In this document: positions 35,019 to 45,814 of the stretch, one piece after another | Layout of the letters: each line of letters starts with the position of its first letter | Position numbering within the stretch: the stretch's first letter is position 1 | Translations under genes and position numbers: made by a program | Notes under the pieces: generated by a model | The model's database searches: none | What the model saw: only the letters and a program-made list of their open reading frames with translations | What the model was told of the DNA's origin: nothing | Origin: Sphingomonas rhizophila | Lineage (GTDB): Bacteria; Pseudomonadota; Alphaproteobacteria; Sphingomonadales; Sphingomonadaceae | DNA length: 64,000 bases | Direction of reading: 5' to 3' | Assembly (NCBI RefSeq): GCF_014396585.1 | Contig: NZ_CP060717.1 | Span: forward strand, 1,178,001 to 1,242,000

Positions 35019-36152
35019 ATGAGCATCGATCCGGTCGAACTGGCGCGCGCGTTGATCGCGTGTCCCAGCGTGACGCCCGCTACCGGCGCGGTATTCGACG
35101 TGCTTGAAGCGGCGCTTCGCCCGCTTGGCTTCGACGTCCATCGTTTCGTGCGGGGCGAGGCGCCGGACGGCCCCGTCGAGAACCTGGTCGCGCTGCGCGG
35201 ATCCGGTGGCCCGCACTTCGGCTTTGCGGGGCACCTCGACGTCGTGCCGGCTGGCGAGGGATGGACGACCGACCCCTACGACGCTGTCATTGAAGACGGG
35301 GTGCTGACCGGTCGGGGCGCCAACGACATGAAAAGCGCAATCGCCGCCTTCGTCGCCGCCATTCCCGCGCGGCAGGACGCCGGATCGCTTTCGTTGCTGA
35401 TCACCGGTGACGAGGAGGGCCCGGCGACGCACGGCACGGTCGCCATCATCGACTGGCTGGAGGAACGCGGCATCCGGCCCGACATGATCCTGATCGGCGA
35501 ACCGACCAGCGAGGCTGCGCTTGGTGACACGATCAAGATCGGCCGGCGCGGTTCGGTCAACATGTGGATCGACGTACCGGGCCATCAGGGTCACGTCGCC
35601 TATCCCCACCGCGCCACCAACCCGGTCGGGACGCTGGCGCGAATCGTGGCGGAACTCGACGGCTGGACGCTGGACGAAGGCACCGATGCTTTTCCCCCGT
35701 CGAATCTCGAGTTCACGGAAGTGGCGACCCCGCCGGGCGCGACCAATCTGATCCCCGGCCGGGCCAGCGCCCGCCTCAACATCCGCTTCAACAATCTCCA
35801 ACGGGGTGACGACCTGGTAATGCGTGTGACCGACGTGGTGAAACGCCACGCGCCCGACGGCACGGTCAATGCACTGATTTCGGGCGAGGCTTTCCTGACG
35901 CCTCCGGGCCTTCTCTACGACCATGTCGTCTCGTCGATTCGCGAAGAGGTCGGCGTCGAGCCAACGCTATCGACCAGCGGCGGCACCTCCGACGGTCGCT
36001 TCCTGATCAAGCTGTGTCCGGTGGTGGACTTCGGCCTGCCCAATGCGACCATGCACAAGGTCGGCGAGCATGCGGCGGTGGAGGATATCCGGGCGCTCAG
36101 CCGGATCTACGCGCGGGTCATCGAAAAGGCGCTTACGCCACCGACCGGTTGA
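35019..36152 (+). CDS. dapE: Succinyl-diaminopimelate desuccinylase
   Basis: A 377-residue dizinc hydrolase of the lysine and diaminopimelate pathway, needed for peptidoglycan. Metal and catalytic residues are visible: GHLDVVPAGEGW (His72, Asp74), GRGANDMKSAIAAF (Asp103), ITGDEEGPATHGT (Glu132/133) and GEPTSEAALGD (Glu161). The dimerisation segment GSVNMWIDVPGHQGHVAYPH and the end GLPNATMHKVGEHAAVEDI with the last His ligand follow. The 3' end overlaps the convergent GGDEF/EAL gene by 20 bases. Confidence 0.95.
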   Translation: MSIDPVELARALIACPSVTPATGAVFDVLEAALRPLGFDVHRFVRGEAPDGPVENLVALRGSGGPHFGFAGHLDVVPAGEGWTTDPYDAVIEDGVLTGRGANDMKSAIAAFVAAIPARQDAGSLSLLITGDEEGPATHGTVAIIDWLEERGIRPDMILIGEPTSEAALGDTIKIGRRGSVNMWIDVPGHQGHVAYPHRATNPVGTLARIVAELDGWTLDEGTDAFPPSNLEFTEVATPPGATNLIPGRASARLNIRFNNLQRGDDLVMRVTDVVKRHAPDGTVNALISGEAFLTPPGLLYDHVVSSIREEVGVEPTLSTSGGTSDGRFLIKLCPVVDFGLPNATMHKVGEHAAVEDIRALSRIYARVIEKALTPPTG

Positions 36153-37815
36153 CCCGCCGCGAATTGCGCGTCCATTCGAGATATTCGTCCTCGAACATCG
36201 GCCGCGCAAAGACATAGCCCTGCACGGTATCGCAGCCCATCGCCCGCAGGATATCCGCCTGCGCCACATTCTCGACCGCCTCGGCGACGATCTCGGCGCC
36301 CACGCCCTTGATCAGCTGGATGACGGCCTGGACAACGACGCGCGCCTGCTCGCTGGTCTCGATATCGGCGATCAGTGACGGATCGAGCTTGACCCGGTCG
36401 AGCGGCATCGAACGCAGCCGAGCGATGTTGGAATAGCCGGTGCCGAAATCGTCGATGGCGACCTTGGCCCCGCCCCGCCGCATCTCGGCGATTTCCGCGA
36501 GTACGTGGGCGGAACATTCCATCGCCGCGGTCTCGGTGAACTCCAGTTCCAGCATCGACAGCGGGACGCCATGTTCGGCCATCGTCTGGCGCAGATTGGC
36601 GAAGAAATCCGCGCGGTCGACCTGGCGGGGACTGATGTTGAAGGCCAGCCGCTCGCTGACGCCCTCGCGCTGCCATTCGGCCAGCATGGTCGCGACCTCG
36701 GCGATCACCCATTCGCCGATCTCGTTGATGATGCCGGTCTGCTCGGCAATCGGAATGAAGCTGTTGGGCATGCGCAAGCCGTCGCGCGGATGGTTCCAGC
36801 GCAGCAGCGCCTCGGCGCCAGTCACTTCGCCGGTCGCAAGGCTGAGCTGCGGCTGCAGCGCGAGAACGAACTCGCCACGCTCGACCGCCTCGCCGAGCGC
36901 CTTTTCGACTTCGATCCGGTTCTGGTGTTCACGCGCCAGATCGTTGGAGAACACGCAATACTGGCTGCCGCCACGCGACTTGGCCCGGTACATCGCGATG
37001 TCCGCCGCCCGCATCAGGGTCTCGATGGAGCTTCCGTGGTCAGGGCACAAAGCGACTCCGACCGACGCCCCGATGTCGACGCTATGCCCCTGCAACTCGA
37101 ACGGTTCGCGGATGGCGAGCGCGAGCCGCCGCGCGACGCGCTCCGCGTCGCGCTCGCTGGCGATTTGCGGGAAGAAGATCGTAAATTCATCGCCGGCCAA
37201 TCGCGCCAGCAATGGCCGTTGGGCAATGCCCTCGACCATTTCGGCAGTGACGACGACACGCAACCGGTTGGCGACCATCGTTAGCAGCTGGTCCCCACGG
37301 GCATGGCCGAGGCTGTCGTTCACCGCCTTGAACCGGTCAAGGTCGAGGAAGAGCATCGCCGCCATCTGTCCGTCGGCCATCTGGCTGAGCAGTTTGTCGG
37401 CTTCCGAGCGGAAGTGCAGCCGGTTGGGCAGCGACGTGACGGGGTCGTACATGCCGAGGGCGTGGGCGTTCTCGATCGAGCTGCGCACTTCCGCGAACAA
37501 GCTGTCGACCGCCGCCGCGACCTTGGGCATCGTCTGGGCGACGATCGGCGGAGCACCGCTGGTGAAATCGCCGTCCTCGACCGCCAGCAGGCGATCGCCG
37601 AGCGCCGCCAGCGCCCGGGCGCTCTCGCTGTTGGGCCTCTCCGACGCGACGTAGCTGATCAGCAGGCAGAAGGCGCCGGCGACGATCGAGGCGACGATCT
37701 TGGCGTCGAGTTCGGTGATGAACAGGAACGCGGCCAGGGAAAACAGGAACGAGGCGAAGCCCGCCATGCACGACAGGATCGCGTTGCTGACCTTTTGCGT
37801 CGTTCCCTCAGTCAT
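36133..37815 (-). CDS. GGDEF/EAL cyclic-di-GMP signalling protein
   Basis: A 560-residue protein. Two membrane helices at the N-terminus (residues about 12-34 and 40-58), a short linker, a GGDEF domain at 115-290 and an EAL domain at 305-550. The diguanylate cyclase signature is RLAGDEF (AGDEF at 207-211), with Gly to Ala at the first position. The phosphodiesterase signature EALLRW is intact (335-340), as are FNISPRQ, ELEFTE, IDDFGTGYSN and VAEAVEN. It is likely an active phosphodiesterase whose cyclase half is either active or a GTP-binding regulator. It stands alone. Confidence 0.93.
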   Translation of the reverse strand: MTEGTTQKVSNAILSCMAGFASFLFSLAAFLFITELDAKIVASIVAGAFCLLISYVASERPNSESARALAALGDRLLAVEDGDFTSGAPPIVAQTMPKVAAAVDSLFAEVRSSIENAHALGMYDPVTSLPNRLHFRSEADKLLSQMADGQMAAMLFLDLDRFKAVNDSLGHARGDQLLTMVANRLRVVVTAEMVEGIAQRPLLARLAGDEFTIFFPQIASERDAERVARRLALAIREPFELQGHSVDIGASVGVALCPDHGSSIETLMRAADIAMYRAKSRGGSQYCVFSNDLAREHQNRIEVEKALGEAVERGEFVLALQPQLSLATGEVTGAEALLRWNHPRDGLRMPNSFIPIAEQTGIINEIGEWVIAEVATMLAEWQREGVSERLAFNISPRQVDRADFFANLRQTMAEHGVPLSMLELEFTETAAMECSAHVLAEIAEMRRGGAKVAIDDFGTGYSNIARLRSMPLDRVKLDPSLIADIETSEQARVVVQAVIQLIKGVGAEIVAEAVENVAQADILRAMGCDTVQGYVFARPMFEDEYLEWTRNSRRVNRSVA

Positions 37816-37898
37816 TGCCCCGAAAATCAGCCCCGCTCGTCGGCATCCAGCGTTAGCCTCTCGCGATAAACGGACGGGGTTAAGAAATGATGGAGCAT

Positions 37899-38428
37899 TC
37901 AGCCCTTGCGAAGGACGATGTAGAGGCTGCCTCCGCCCCCGTGGCGGGGGTGCGCTCCACGAACCGAGGCAATACGCCCGGCGTGACGCGAAGCCGCCAG
38001 CCAGTCGTGGACCGCGGCGCGAATGCGGCCGCGCTCGATTGGCGGTTCCCCGCGTCGTTGATGCCCCGTGATCAGCAGCAGCACCCGGTCACCTGCCTCG
38101 ATGCTCCGTTCCAGCGCCTCATCCAGCGCCCACCACGCGCGATCGAGCGAATGGCCGTGCAGATCGAGCGTGCGGTCGGGCACGACCTGACCGGATTTGA
38201 TGCGCTTGTCCCAGCTGCCATCAAGGGTGGTTCCCAAGCGAACAGGCGGCGGCGATGGCGGCAGCCCGGGTTTGGGGCCGTTGCAGGTCGCCTAGGCGTT
38301 GCTCGTGCCGGGGTGATTGGCGGGGCCGGCTTCGGCGGTTCGACATCAGTGGCGTCGCGGGAAAGCGGGCGGATGGTCGCCGCAACGCGCGCCCACAGCG
38401 CAGCTTCCTCAGGGGTTAGCGAGCGCAC
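37899..38428 (-). CDS. Smr-domain protein (frame broken once)
   Basis: GTG 38428 (MRSLTPEEAALWARVAATIR) overlaps the mltA stop. After a Pro-rich linker the frame slips at the G run 38274-38277. One extra base gives ATAPKPGLPPSPPPVRLGTT and joins the C-terminal Smr domain with RTLDLHGHSLDRAWWALDEA and LLLITGHQRRG. The repaired length is 176 residues. Smr domains cut DNA or RNA; the LDLHG box is intact and TGHQ replaces the more usual TGKG. The mltA-smr order is common in alphaproteobacteria. Confidence 0.82.
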
Positions 38429-39580
38429 GGTCGGCGGCCGACGGCGGGATAAGGATGAGCGCCTGGCCGTTGCCTGCGAACCCGCCCGCCGTCTTCTCGG
38501 CCGCGACGCCTGCGCCCCAGAAGGTGTCGAAGCGATTCGGCCCCTTGATCGCGCCGCCCGTGTCCTGGGCAACCCAGAGGCCGTTGGCCTCGGCGCGGTC
38601 CAGCGTCAGGAAGACAGGCGCACCGAGGGGAACATAGTTTGGGTCGGCGGCGACGCTGGCGCGCGGATGGACTGCCACACCGAGCGCGCCCAGTGGTCCG
38701 TCCCCGGTCAATTCACGGAAGAAGATGTAACTCAAATTCTCGCGCATAAGGGCGCGGCCTTCCTCAGGATGGGTGCGGATCCACTCGACGATTCCGGCCA
38801 TGGTCGCGCCGCCGGGTGGCAACAGAGCCCGTTCCCGGAGCAGCCTACCGATCGCGACATATTCGCGGCCATTCTGGCTGGCGTAACCGATGCGCATGAC
38901 GCCGCCATCGGGCAGGCGCAGTCGCCCGGAGCCCTGGATGTGGAGGAAGAACAGCTCGACGGGATCCGCTGCCCAGCCGATCTCCAAACCGCGGCCTGCG
39001 AGGGCCCCGTCTTCGATCTGCCCCGATCAAAATAGAGGACGCACTGGCCGGTCTCGTCAATCCGTCCCCTGCCCTCGCCGCCGTCGGCGCGGGTGCAGCG
39101 AATGAGGTCCGCCGGCACTCCGTAAATGGGCACGTCGAATCCCGGTTGCCGTGTCCGCGAACCGGCGATTTCAGGTTCGTAGTAGCCGGTGGCGAACGCT
39201 TCGCCCTTGCCCACCCGGACCCAGGCAAACCGATCGCGGAAGAAGCGAGCGGCCTCGACTGGCGTCACCGTGGCGGCATCGGCGCACAGCGAACTCCAAT
39301 CTTCCGCCCTGGTCAGCCCGGACTTGTCCTCGCGCTTCAACAGGACGGGGCAGCTACGCCGGAACGATTCCAGCGCCCGCTGGGCATCGCCAGCGAGGAC
39401 CGGCGGCGGGGCGACCCGTTCGATGCCTTGCAGCAACGCGTTGCCGGGAACGGCTACCGGCGGAGGCGTGGGCGTCGGTGCCGGGACGGCGGGCGGGACG
39501 ACGACCGGCGCGGGCCGGGAAACGCAGCCTGCGAGAAACAATGCGCCGGCAATGCCAAGCGCACGACCGAAACCGATCAT
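38409..39580 (-). CDS. mltA: Membrane-bound lytic transglycosylase MltA (frame broken once)
   Basis: ATG 39580 encodes a lipoprotein signal MIGFGRALGIAGALFLAGC with acceptor Cys19 and a Pro-rich linker. The MltA domain has ATGYYEPEIAGSRTR and YGVPADLI. At the C run 39021-39024 one base is missing; repair reads YFDRGQIEDGALAGRGLEIG and continues to FLHIQGSGRLRLPDGG and the 3D domain with GLWVAQDTGGAIKG and RFDTFWGAG (catalytic Asp in the QDTG segment). The repaired length is 390 residues. It cleaves glycan strands at the outer membrane. Confidence 0.92.
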
Positions 39581-40248
39581 TCTTCTTCGTCGGTTTCGAC
39601 GAGCAGCCAGTTGGGATCGTTCGACGCCAGCGACCGGCGGAACGTCCACAGGTCGCGCGTCTGGACGGCGTCGCTAAGCGACCCGGCGACGACTTCGCCT
39701 TCGGCGTTCCGAGTGACCGCGGCAATGTCCGCTTCAAAGCGGACCGTCACCAGCGCCTCGACCTTGTCGACTTCGGTCCCGGCGATGACCGCTTGCTCTA
39801 CCGCGACCAGGCGATTGTCGAGCTTGAGTCCGCTCGAGTCGCGATCCTTCACGGCGCTAGCGAAAGTATCATAGACGTGGTCGTCGACATGCGGGCGCAT
39901 CGAAGCGAGATCGCCCTTCCAATAGCTCTCGAGGATCAGCCGGTAGGCCGCCTTGGCCCCTTCGAGGAAACGAGCGACATCGAACGTTGGATCGGCGGCG
40001 AGAAGCGCGCGAACGCCCGGGCCGGCGGTCGGCAGATAGGCAAGATCACCCATGTCCGCCGGAGTCGCGCCGGCTCCCTTGACGGGCGCGGCTGTGGCCG
40101 GCGCTTCGACCCGCTTGTCCGCTTCGGCCGGTTTCATGATTGGCGCCTCATGCCCCGTGCGCTCGCCGAGGACGGCGTAAAGTCGCAATCCGATGAACAG
40201 GGCGACCAGTGCTAGGATCACGATTGCGGTCAACGAAAAGCCTTCCAA
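39577..40248 (-). CDS. Tim44-like domain protein with N-terminal membrane anchor
   Basis: A 223-residue protein starting at TTG 40248 (MEGFSLTAIVILALVALFIG) with one N-terminal helix, a linker, and a Tim44-like domain from about residue 85 (FDVARFLEGAKAAYRLILES, YWKGDLASMRPHVDDHVYDT, VEALVTVRFEADIAAVTRNA, TRDLWTFRRSLASNDPNWLL). In alphaproteobacteria such proteins lie next to secB and mltA and resemble mitochondrial Tim44. The four-base overlap with mltA shows coupling. The TTG start is the only one that keeps the helix. Confidence 0.87.
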   Translation of the reverse strand: MEGFSLTAIVILALVALFIGLRLYAVLGERTGHEAPIMKPAEADKRVEAPATAAPVKGAGATPADMGDLAYLPTAGPGVRALLAADPTFDVARFLEGAKAAYRLILESYWKGDLASMRPHVDDHVYDTFASAVKDRDSSGLKLDNRLVAVEQAVIAGTEVDKVEALVTVRFEADIAAVTRNAEGEVVAGSLSDAVQTRDLWTFRRSLASNDPNWLLVETDEEE

Positions 40249-40468
40249 AGTATCGCGGCGGAAATCCGGGCGTGGAAATCACTGCCGTGCCCTAACATAA
40301 GCGCGATAACGCTTTGTTTCAAAGAGCGCTCCAACCGGGCCTCGGATCGTCTCGTCCCATTGCGTCGCTAAGGGAGCGCTGCTAGTCGCGGCGGCGACCC
40401 GTCGGGCGGCCGCACACTCGTGGCAATCCGATCCAAATCTCAATTCAAATCGAGCGAAAGACCACGCC
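40249..40468. promoter_or_regulatory. Divergent intergenic region between the Tim44-like gene and secB
   Basis: About 220 bases separate the two divergent starts, so both promoters must lie here. I see no confident -35/-10 pair, repeat or hairpin to point at. Confidence 0.4.
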
Positions 40469-41002
40469 ATGTCCGATCAGGATGTTACCGAGCCGACCGA
40501 CGCGATCCCCCAAGCCAATGGCGGCATCGACCCCAATGACATGCCGCAGATTGCGACCATCGCGCAGTACATCAAGGACATGTCGGTCGAAAACCCGAGC
40601 GCGCCGGCCGTCTTCCAGTGGCAGGCCCAGCCGCAGATCGACGTGCAGTTCAACATCCTCGTCAATCGGGTCAACGAAGAAGTCCATGAGGCGGTTCTCA
40701 AGATCAACCTCAAGGCGACATCGGACCAGGGCACCCACTTCGTCGTCGAGCTGGCCTACGCCGGCCTGTTCGGTCTTCGCAACGTGCCCGACGAAGCGCT
40801 GCCGCCGTTCCTTTTGATCGAAGCGCCGCGGATGCTGTTCCCGTTCGCGCGCCAGATCGTCGCCGAACAGGTCCAGAACCTCGGCTTCCCACCGGTCCTT
40901 CTCGACCCCATCGACTTCGCGCAGGCTTACATGGCGCAGGCCGACGCACTCCAGGAAACCGGCGCGTCCCAGGGTGACACCGGCCTTCCCGAACAAGCCT
41001 AG
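40469..41002 (+). CDS. secB: Protein-export chaperone SecB
   Basis: A 177-residue tetrameric chaperone that holds preproteins unfolded for SecA. The core matches: IAQYIKDMSVENPSAPAVFQ, INLKATSDQGTHFVVELAYA, GLFGLRNVPDEALPPFLLIE and LLFPFARQIVAE-like APRMLFPFARQIVAEQVQNL with GFPPVLLDPIDFAQAYMAQA. An acidic N-terminal leader and a Gln/Gly-rich tail are the usual variable ends. It lies 18 bases upstream of murJ. Confidence 0.96.
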   Translation: MSDQDVTEPTDAIPQANGGIDPNDMPQIATIAQYIKDMSVENPSAPAVFQWQAQPQIDVQFNILVNRVNEEVHEAVLKINLKATSDQGTHFVVELAYAGLFGLRNVPDEALPPFLLIEAPRMLFPFARQIVAEQVQNLGFPPVLLDPIDFAQAYMAQADALQETGASQGDTGLPEQA

Positions 41003-41020
41003 GCGGGCAGCGCCACCGGC

Positions 41021-42589
41021 ATGAACCTGGTCAAGGCGACCGGAACGATCGGCGGGCTGACTCTCGTCAGCCGAATCGCGGGCTTCGCGCGCGAAATGCT
41101 GATGAGCCGCATCATGGGCGCCAGCGCGGCGGCCGATGCGTTTCTGGTCGCCTTCCGGCTTCCCAACACCTTCCGCCGTCTCTTCGGCGAAGGCGCCTTT
41201 TCGGCCGGGTTCGTCCCGCTGTTCAGCCAGCGCCTTCACGGCGAAGGCGGAATGGATGAAGGCAAGCGCTTTTCGGAAGAAGTGCTGGCCGTCCTGCTCC
41301 CGACGCTGTTCCTGTTCACGCTGGTGTTCGAACTGGCGATGCCGCTGTTCGTCGCCGCCATCGCATCGGGATATGAGGGTGACAAATATTGGCTGACGGT
41401 GGCCCTGACCCGGATCACCTTCCCCTACCTGCTCCTCATCAGCCTGGTCTCACTGTTCTCGGGCATCCTCAATTCGCTGACGAAGTTCACCGCCGCCGCC
41501 TTCGCGCCCGCGCTCCTGAACCTGGCGATGTTGGGCGCGATGATCTTCGTACCGGTGGGCGGCGTGCGAACCGCCTATGCGCTGGCGATTGGCGTCACAA
41601 TCGGCGGCTTCCTTCAGATAGGATTGCTGTGGTTCGCGGCCAAACGAGCCGGCGTTTCGCTGAAACTCAAGCGCCCGCGGATGACGCCCGGCGTCCGCCA
41701 GTTCGTCCGCGTCGTCCTTCCTGCGACGTTCGGCGCCGGCGTTTATCAGGTCAGCCAGTTCATCGACACCTTCTTCCTGACCCGCCTGCCGACCGGCGCG
41801 GTCAGTTACATGAACTATGCTGACCGCCTGAACCAACTGCCGCTGGGCGTGATCGGCGCGGCGCTCGGCACCGCCATCCTGCCCCAGGTGAGCAAGTTCG
41901 TCGGAGCCAACGATCCCAAGGGCGCCGCCAAGGTGCAGGGCCAGGCTGCCGAGCTTGCGATGCTGCTGTGCCTTCCCGCTGCCCTTGCCCTCGCCACAGC
42001 GGCCGGCCCGCTGATTTCCGCCATGTTCCAGGGCGGCAAGTTCACTGCCCAGGACGCGGCGACCACCGCCAACGTCCTCGCAATCATCGTCTCGGGCTTG
42101 CCCGCCTACGTGCTGGTAAAGGTCATCACGCCCGGTTTCTACGCGCGGCAGGATACGGCGACGCCAGTCAAGACCGCGCTGTTCGTGCTTGCGGCGAATA
42201 TCGTGCTGAACTTTGCGCTGATCCCGCCCTTCGGCCTCTACGGACTCGCCGCAGCGATTTCGATCTGCAGCTGGCTCAACTGTGTCATCCTCTACGTAAT
42301 CCTTCACCGGCGCGGTCATTTCCGGATCGAGGGGTGGCTCGCCAGCCGCATTGCCCGGCAATTGCTTGCCGGCGCGGCGATGGTCGCGGTGCTGCTGCTG
42401 GTGAAGGGCGCGCTGTCCGGTTTCTTCGCCGGATCGGTGGGTCACCGTTTGGTCGGTGTCGGTGCCCTGATCGGAAGCGGCATGGCGGTCTACTTCCCGC
42501 TCGTCTGGCTGATCGGCGGAATGGACAAGGACGATATCAAGGCGCTGCTGCGCCGCCGCTCGAAAGTGACGTCGAATGACGCTGGTTAA
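41021..42589 (+). CDS. murJ: Lipid II flippase MurJ
   Basis: A 522-residue polytopic protein with about 14 helices (MATE/MVF fold) that moves lipid II across the inner membrane. The N-terminal [40 protein letters not shown] and [11 protein letters not shown] are the signature of the family; the Arg residues of helix 1 and the loop are in place. It is complete. The end overlaps the trpS start by 14 bases. Confidence 0.95.
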   Translation: MNLVKATGTIGGLTLVSRIAGFAREMLMSRIMGASAAADAFLVAFRLPNTFRRLFGEGAFSAGFVPLFSQRLHGEGGMDEGKRFSEEVLAVLLPTLFLFTLVFELAMPLFVAAIASGYEGDKYWLTVALTRITFPYLLLISLVSLFSGILNSLTKFTAAAFAPALLNLAMLGAMIFVPVGGVRTAYALAIGVTIGGFLQIGLLWFAAKRAGVSLKLKRPRMTPGVRQFVRVVLPATFGAGVYQVSQFIDTFFLTRLPTGAVSYMNYADRLNQLPLGVIGAALGTAILPQVSKFVGANDPKGAAKVQGQAAELAMLLCLPAALALATAAGPLISAMFQGGKFTAQDAATTANVLAIIVSGLPAYVLVKVITPGFYARQDTATPVKTALFVLAANIVLNFALIPPFGLYGLAAAISICSWLNCVILYVILHRRGHFRIEGWLASRIARQLLAGAAMVAVLLLVKGALSGFFAGSVGHRLVGVGALIGSGMAVYFPLVWLIGGMDKDDIKALLRRRSKVTSNDAG

Positions 42590-43592
42590 GCCCAAGATGC
42601 GCGTGGTGTCGGGAATCCAGCCCACGGGTGGCCTTCATCTCGGCAACCTGCTGGGCGCCATCCTGCGCTGGGTGCGGATGCAGGACGAATGCGAATGCCT
42701 GTTTTTCCTCGCCGACCTTCACGCGATCACCATTGACGTCGAGCCCGCCCAGTTGCGCGCCAACGTCCGGGAAATGGCGGCCGCCCTGATTGCCAGCGGC
42801 ATCGATCCGGCCAAGTCGACCCTGTTCGCGCAAAGCCAGGTGCCGGCCCACGCGGAACTCGCATGGCTTTTGCAGTGTGTCGCCCGCGTCGGCTGGCTCA
42901 ACCGCATGACCCAGTTCAAGGACAAGTCGGGCAAGAACCGCGAGGGTGTCAGCGTGGGCCTGTACACCTATCCGGTGCTCCAGGCCGCTGACGTCCTGTT
43001 GTACCAGGCTACGCACGTTCCCGTCGGCGAAGACCAGAAACAGCATATCGAGCTCATTCGCGACATCGCGGTGAAGTTCAACAACGACTATGACAGCGAC
43101 ATCATGGTGCCGCCGGAGCCGTTCATCGGCGGCGGAGTCGCGGCGCGGGTGATGAGCCTTCGCGACGGCTCGATGAAAATGTCGAAGTCCGATCCGTCGG
43201 AACAGAGCCGCATCCACCTGACCGACAGCGATGACGCCATCGCCCAGAAGATTCGCAAGGCGAAAACCGATCCCGAACCCCTGCCAGAAGATCCGGCGCT
43301 GCTCGCGTCGCGTCCCGAGGCGCGCAACCTCGTTGGGATCATGGCGGCGGTGACCGGCGAGAGCGAAGCCGCCGTCCTGCAGCGGTTCGCGGGACAAGGG
43401 TTCGGCGCCTTCAAGCCTGCCCTGACCGAAGCGCTCGTCGCGTTACTTGGACCGCTTCGTAAGCGCCTTGAAGAATTGCGTCGTGACGAAGCGGCGATCG
43501 ACTCTTTCCTCGCCCAAGGCGCGCAGCGCGCGACAGCGCTTGCCGCTCCTTTCGTTGACGAGGCGTATCGGGCGATGGGTCTTCGCCACTGA
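42576..43592 (+). CDS. trpS: Tryptophan--tRNA ligase
   Basis: A 338-residue class I aminoacyl-tRNA synthetase. The HIGH-equivalent is [12 protein letters not shown] (HLGN at 21-24) and the KMSKS loop is at 201-205 ([12 protein letters not shown]). Tryptophan-pocket segments such as [20 protein letters not shown] and [16 protein letters not shown] are intact. ATG 42576 lies inside the end of murJ, an overlap of 14 bases. Length is normal. Confidence 0.96.
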   Translation: MTLVKPKMRVVSGIQPTGGLHLGNLLGAILRWVRMQDECECLFFLADLHAITIDVEPAQLRANVREMAAALIASGIDPAKSTLFAQSQVPAHAELAWLLQCVARVGWLNRMTQFKDKSGKNREGVSVGLYTYPVLQAADVLLYQATHVPVGEDQKQHIELIRDIAVKFNNDYDSDIMVPPEPFIGGGVAARVMSLRDGSMKMSKSDPSEQSRIHLTDSDDAIAQKIRKAKTDPEPLPEDPALLASRPEARNLVGIMAAVTGESEAAVLQRFAGQGFGAFKPALTEALVALLGPLRKRLEELRRDEAAIDSFLAQGAQRATALAAPFVDEAYRAMGLRH

Positions 43593-43686
43593 CGCTCGCA
43601 ACGTCGCTTGGGCGACGGACGCGCTTCATCGACTATTCAGCACGCTTCAACTACCATGCGGCGCTATACAACTCCTCTCATTCAGG

Positions 43687-44342
43687 ATGTCCGTGATGCG
43701 TCTTTCCAAGCTTGCCGCAGCGTTTGCGCTCGGCGTTTCCGCTATCGCCGTGTCGGGTTGCGCGACTGGCTTCCCCACGCAGGTGTCCCGCTACCAGGCG
43801 ATGCCGGCACCTCAGGGGCAGAGCTTCTACGTCGTGCCGGGCCCAGGTAACCCGGCGGGCTCGAATTCTCGCGCTACGCCGGCCTGATCAGCCAGCAGAT
43901 GGCGGCGCAGGGCTACGCGCCCGCACCGTCCCCAGCGCAGGCGACGATGCTGGTGGAGGTCAATTACGGCGTCGATCAGGGGACGACCGAATATGACACG
44001 GACCCGTTCTACCCCGGCATGTACGCGCCCGGCTACTGGGGTCGCCCTTACTATTCGCGCTACGGCTACTGGGGTCCGCGCTCGCCCTTCTATTATGGCT
44101 GGGACAGTGCGTTCGGCGGCGGCCTTACCCGATACACCGTGTACCGGAGCAATCTCGACATGCGGATCGTTCGCCGTGCCGACAATGCCTCGCTGTTCGA
44201 AGGCCACGCCAAGGCAAGATCGCAAACCGACAACCTCGGCGTTCTCGTACCGAACCTTGTCGAAGCGATGTTCACCGGCTTCCCGGGCCGTTCGGGCGAG
44301 GTGATCAAGATCACCGTGCCGGCGCACCGCAAGGCCCGCTGA
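43687..44342 (+). CDS. DUF4136-type lipoprotein (frame broken once)
   Basis: ATG 43687 (MSVMRLSKLAAAFALGVSAI) leads to the lipobox VSGC with acceptor Cys25. At the G run 43857-43859 one base is missing. Repair reads NPAGLEFSRYAGLISQQMAA and continues QGYAPAPSPAQATMLVEVNY, a Tyr/Gly/Pro-rich middle (PGYWGRPYYSRYGYWGPRSP) and LDMRIVRRADNASLFEGHAK, ending ITVPAHRKAR. The layout is that of DUF4136 lipoproteins, whose function is not known. The repaired length is 218 residues. A strong bidirectional terminator follows. Confidence 0.78.
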
Positions 44343-44362
44343 TCTTTGCAATTGAATGAAGA

Positions 44363-44394
44363 AAAAGGCCCGCCGGTCCGCCGGCGGGCCTTTT
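44363..44394. terminator. Bidirectional rho-independent terminator
   Basis: AAAAGGCCCGCCGG (44363-44376) pairs with CCGGCGGGCCTTTT (44381-44394) around a four-base loop. The A and T tracts make it work in both directions, ending the lipoprotein transcript on the plus strand and dnaA on the minus strand. Confidence 0.9.
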
Positions 44395-44414
44395 CATTGC
44401 GCTTGCCCTGAGGC

Positions 44415-45814
44415 TCAGCCCTCGAGCTGGCGGGTCAGCAGTCGAATGTCGGCGTCCAGTTCGGAGTCGGCGGCCCGGAGCCGCTCAATCTGCTTGACCG
44501 CATGGATCACAGTCGTGTGGTCGCGCCCACCAAAACGGCGGCCGATGTCGGGCAGCGACTTGGGTGTCAGTTGCTTGGACAGGTACATCGCGACCTGGCG
44601 CGGCCGCGCGACTTCGCGGGCACGGCGCGCCGAGGTCATCTCCGCCTTGCGGATCCGATAATGCTCGGCGACCTGGGTCTGGATTTCGTCAATCGAGATC
44701 CGGCGCTGGTTGGCGCGAAGCACGTTGGCGAGCACTTCTTCCACGAAGGCGACGTCGATCGCCCGGCCGGTCATCATCGCATAGGCGGCGATGCGGTTGA
44801 GCGCGCCTTCGAGTTCGCGGATCGAGCTGGTCAGGCGGCGGGCGAGAAACTCGACCACGGCGCGCGGCATCTCGACACCCGGAAGCGTCGACAGCTTCGA
44901 TTCTATAATCGCCAGACGAAGCTCGAAGTCGGCCGGATTGATGTCGGCAACCAATCCCACGACAGGCGCGACAGGATGCGCGGCGCGATGCCGTCGAGGT
45001 CCTGCGGGGCACGGTCGGAAGTGATCACCAGGCGGCGGCCCGCGGTGATGATCTCGTTCATCGTATGAAAGAATTCTTCCTGCGTCGAATCCTTGCCGGC
45101 GATGAACTGGACGTCATCGATCAGCAGCAGATCAGCCGACCGGAGGCGACCCTTGAAGCTGATAACGTCGTTGGCTTTGAGCGCGCGGACGAACTCGACC
45201 ATGAACTTTTCGGCCGACATCGACACGACCTTGGCGGTCGGACGACGTTCCAAGAAAGCCTGGCCGATGGCGTGCAGCAGGTGCGTCTTGCCGCGGCCGG
45301 TGCCGCCGTGGATGAAGAGCGGGTTGAACGCGATGGCGTCGGCATTGGCCAGCGTCCGGGCGGCGGTCGCCGCAACCTCGTTGGCCTTGCCGATAACGAA
45401 CGATTCGAAGCGATAGCGCGGGTCGAAATTCGGCGCCGACGGATCACGCTCAGGCGGCGCCTGCGGCGGCGCCGGGATTTCCTCGAGGATCAGCAGCGGC
45501 GCCGGACGCGGGCCGTCGGCAGCGGCGATGATCCGGACCGACTGGACAACCGGAAGAGTGGAGCGCCACGCCAGGCGAATTCGATCGCCGAAATGAGAAC
45601 TGACCCAATCCGCCATGAACTGGCTAGGCATGACGATATCGAGTTCACCCGATTCGCCGTCGAACTCGCCAAGCTCGGCAGGCTTTAGCCAGCCGTCGAA
45701 GGTCCGCGCACCGCAATCACGGCGAAGTCCTGCACGAATCGTTTCCCAGGCGGCCTCGAGCGGCGCAGCGACAGAAGCATCGGTCCTTTCCAAATTGTCC
45801 CGACTGCCCTGCAC
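44415..45814 (-). CDS. dnaA: Chromosomal replication initiator DnaA (frame broken once)
   Basis: AAA+ initiator that melts oriC. GTG 45814 has GGAGG seven bases upstream. Domain I ([20 protein letters not shown]) and a short linker precede domain [13 protein letters not shown], Walker [17 protein letters not shown], Walker [21 protein letters not shown]. The frame breaks at the C run 44956-44958; one base gives [20 protein letters not shown] and domain IV with the DNA-binding signature [17 protein letters not shown]. The repaired length is 466 residues. dnaA is essential, so the break is taken as an error. Confidence 0.95.

Noticed and set aside
44956-44958. Programmed ribosomal frameshifting in dnaA (and the other split genes)
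   Set aside because: The sites share no slippery heptamer or downstream structure, the loss is always one base in a G/C run, and such breaks occur in over 18 unrelated genes.
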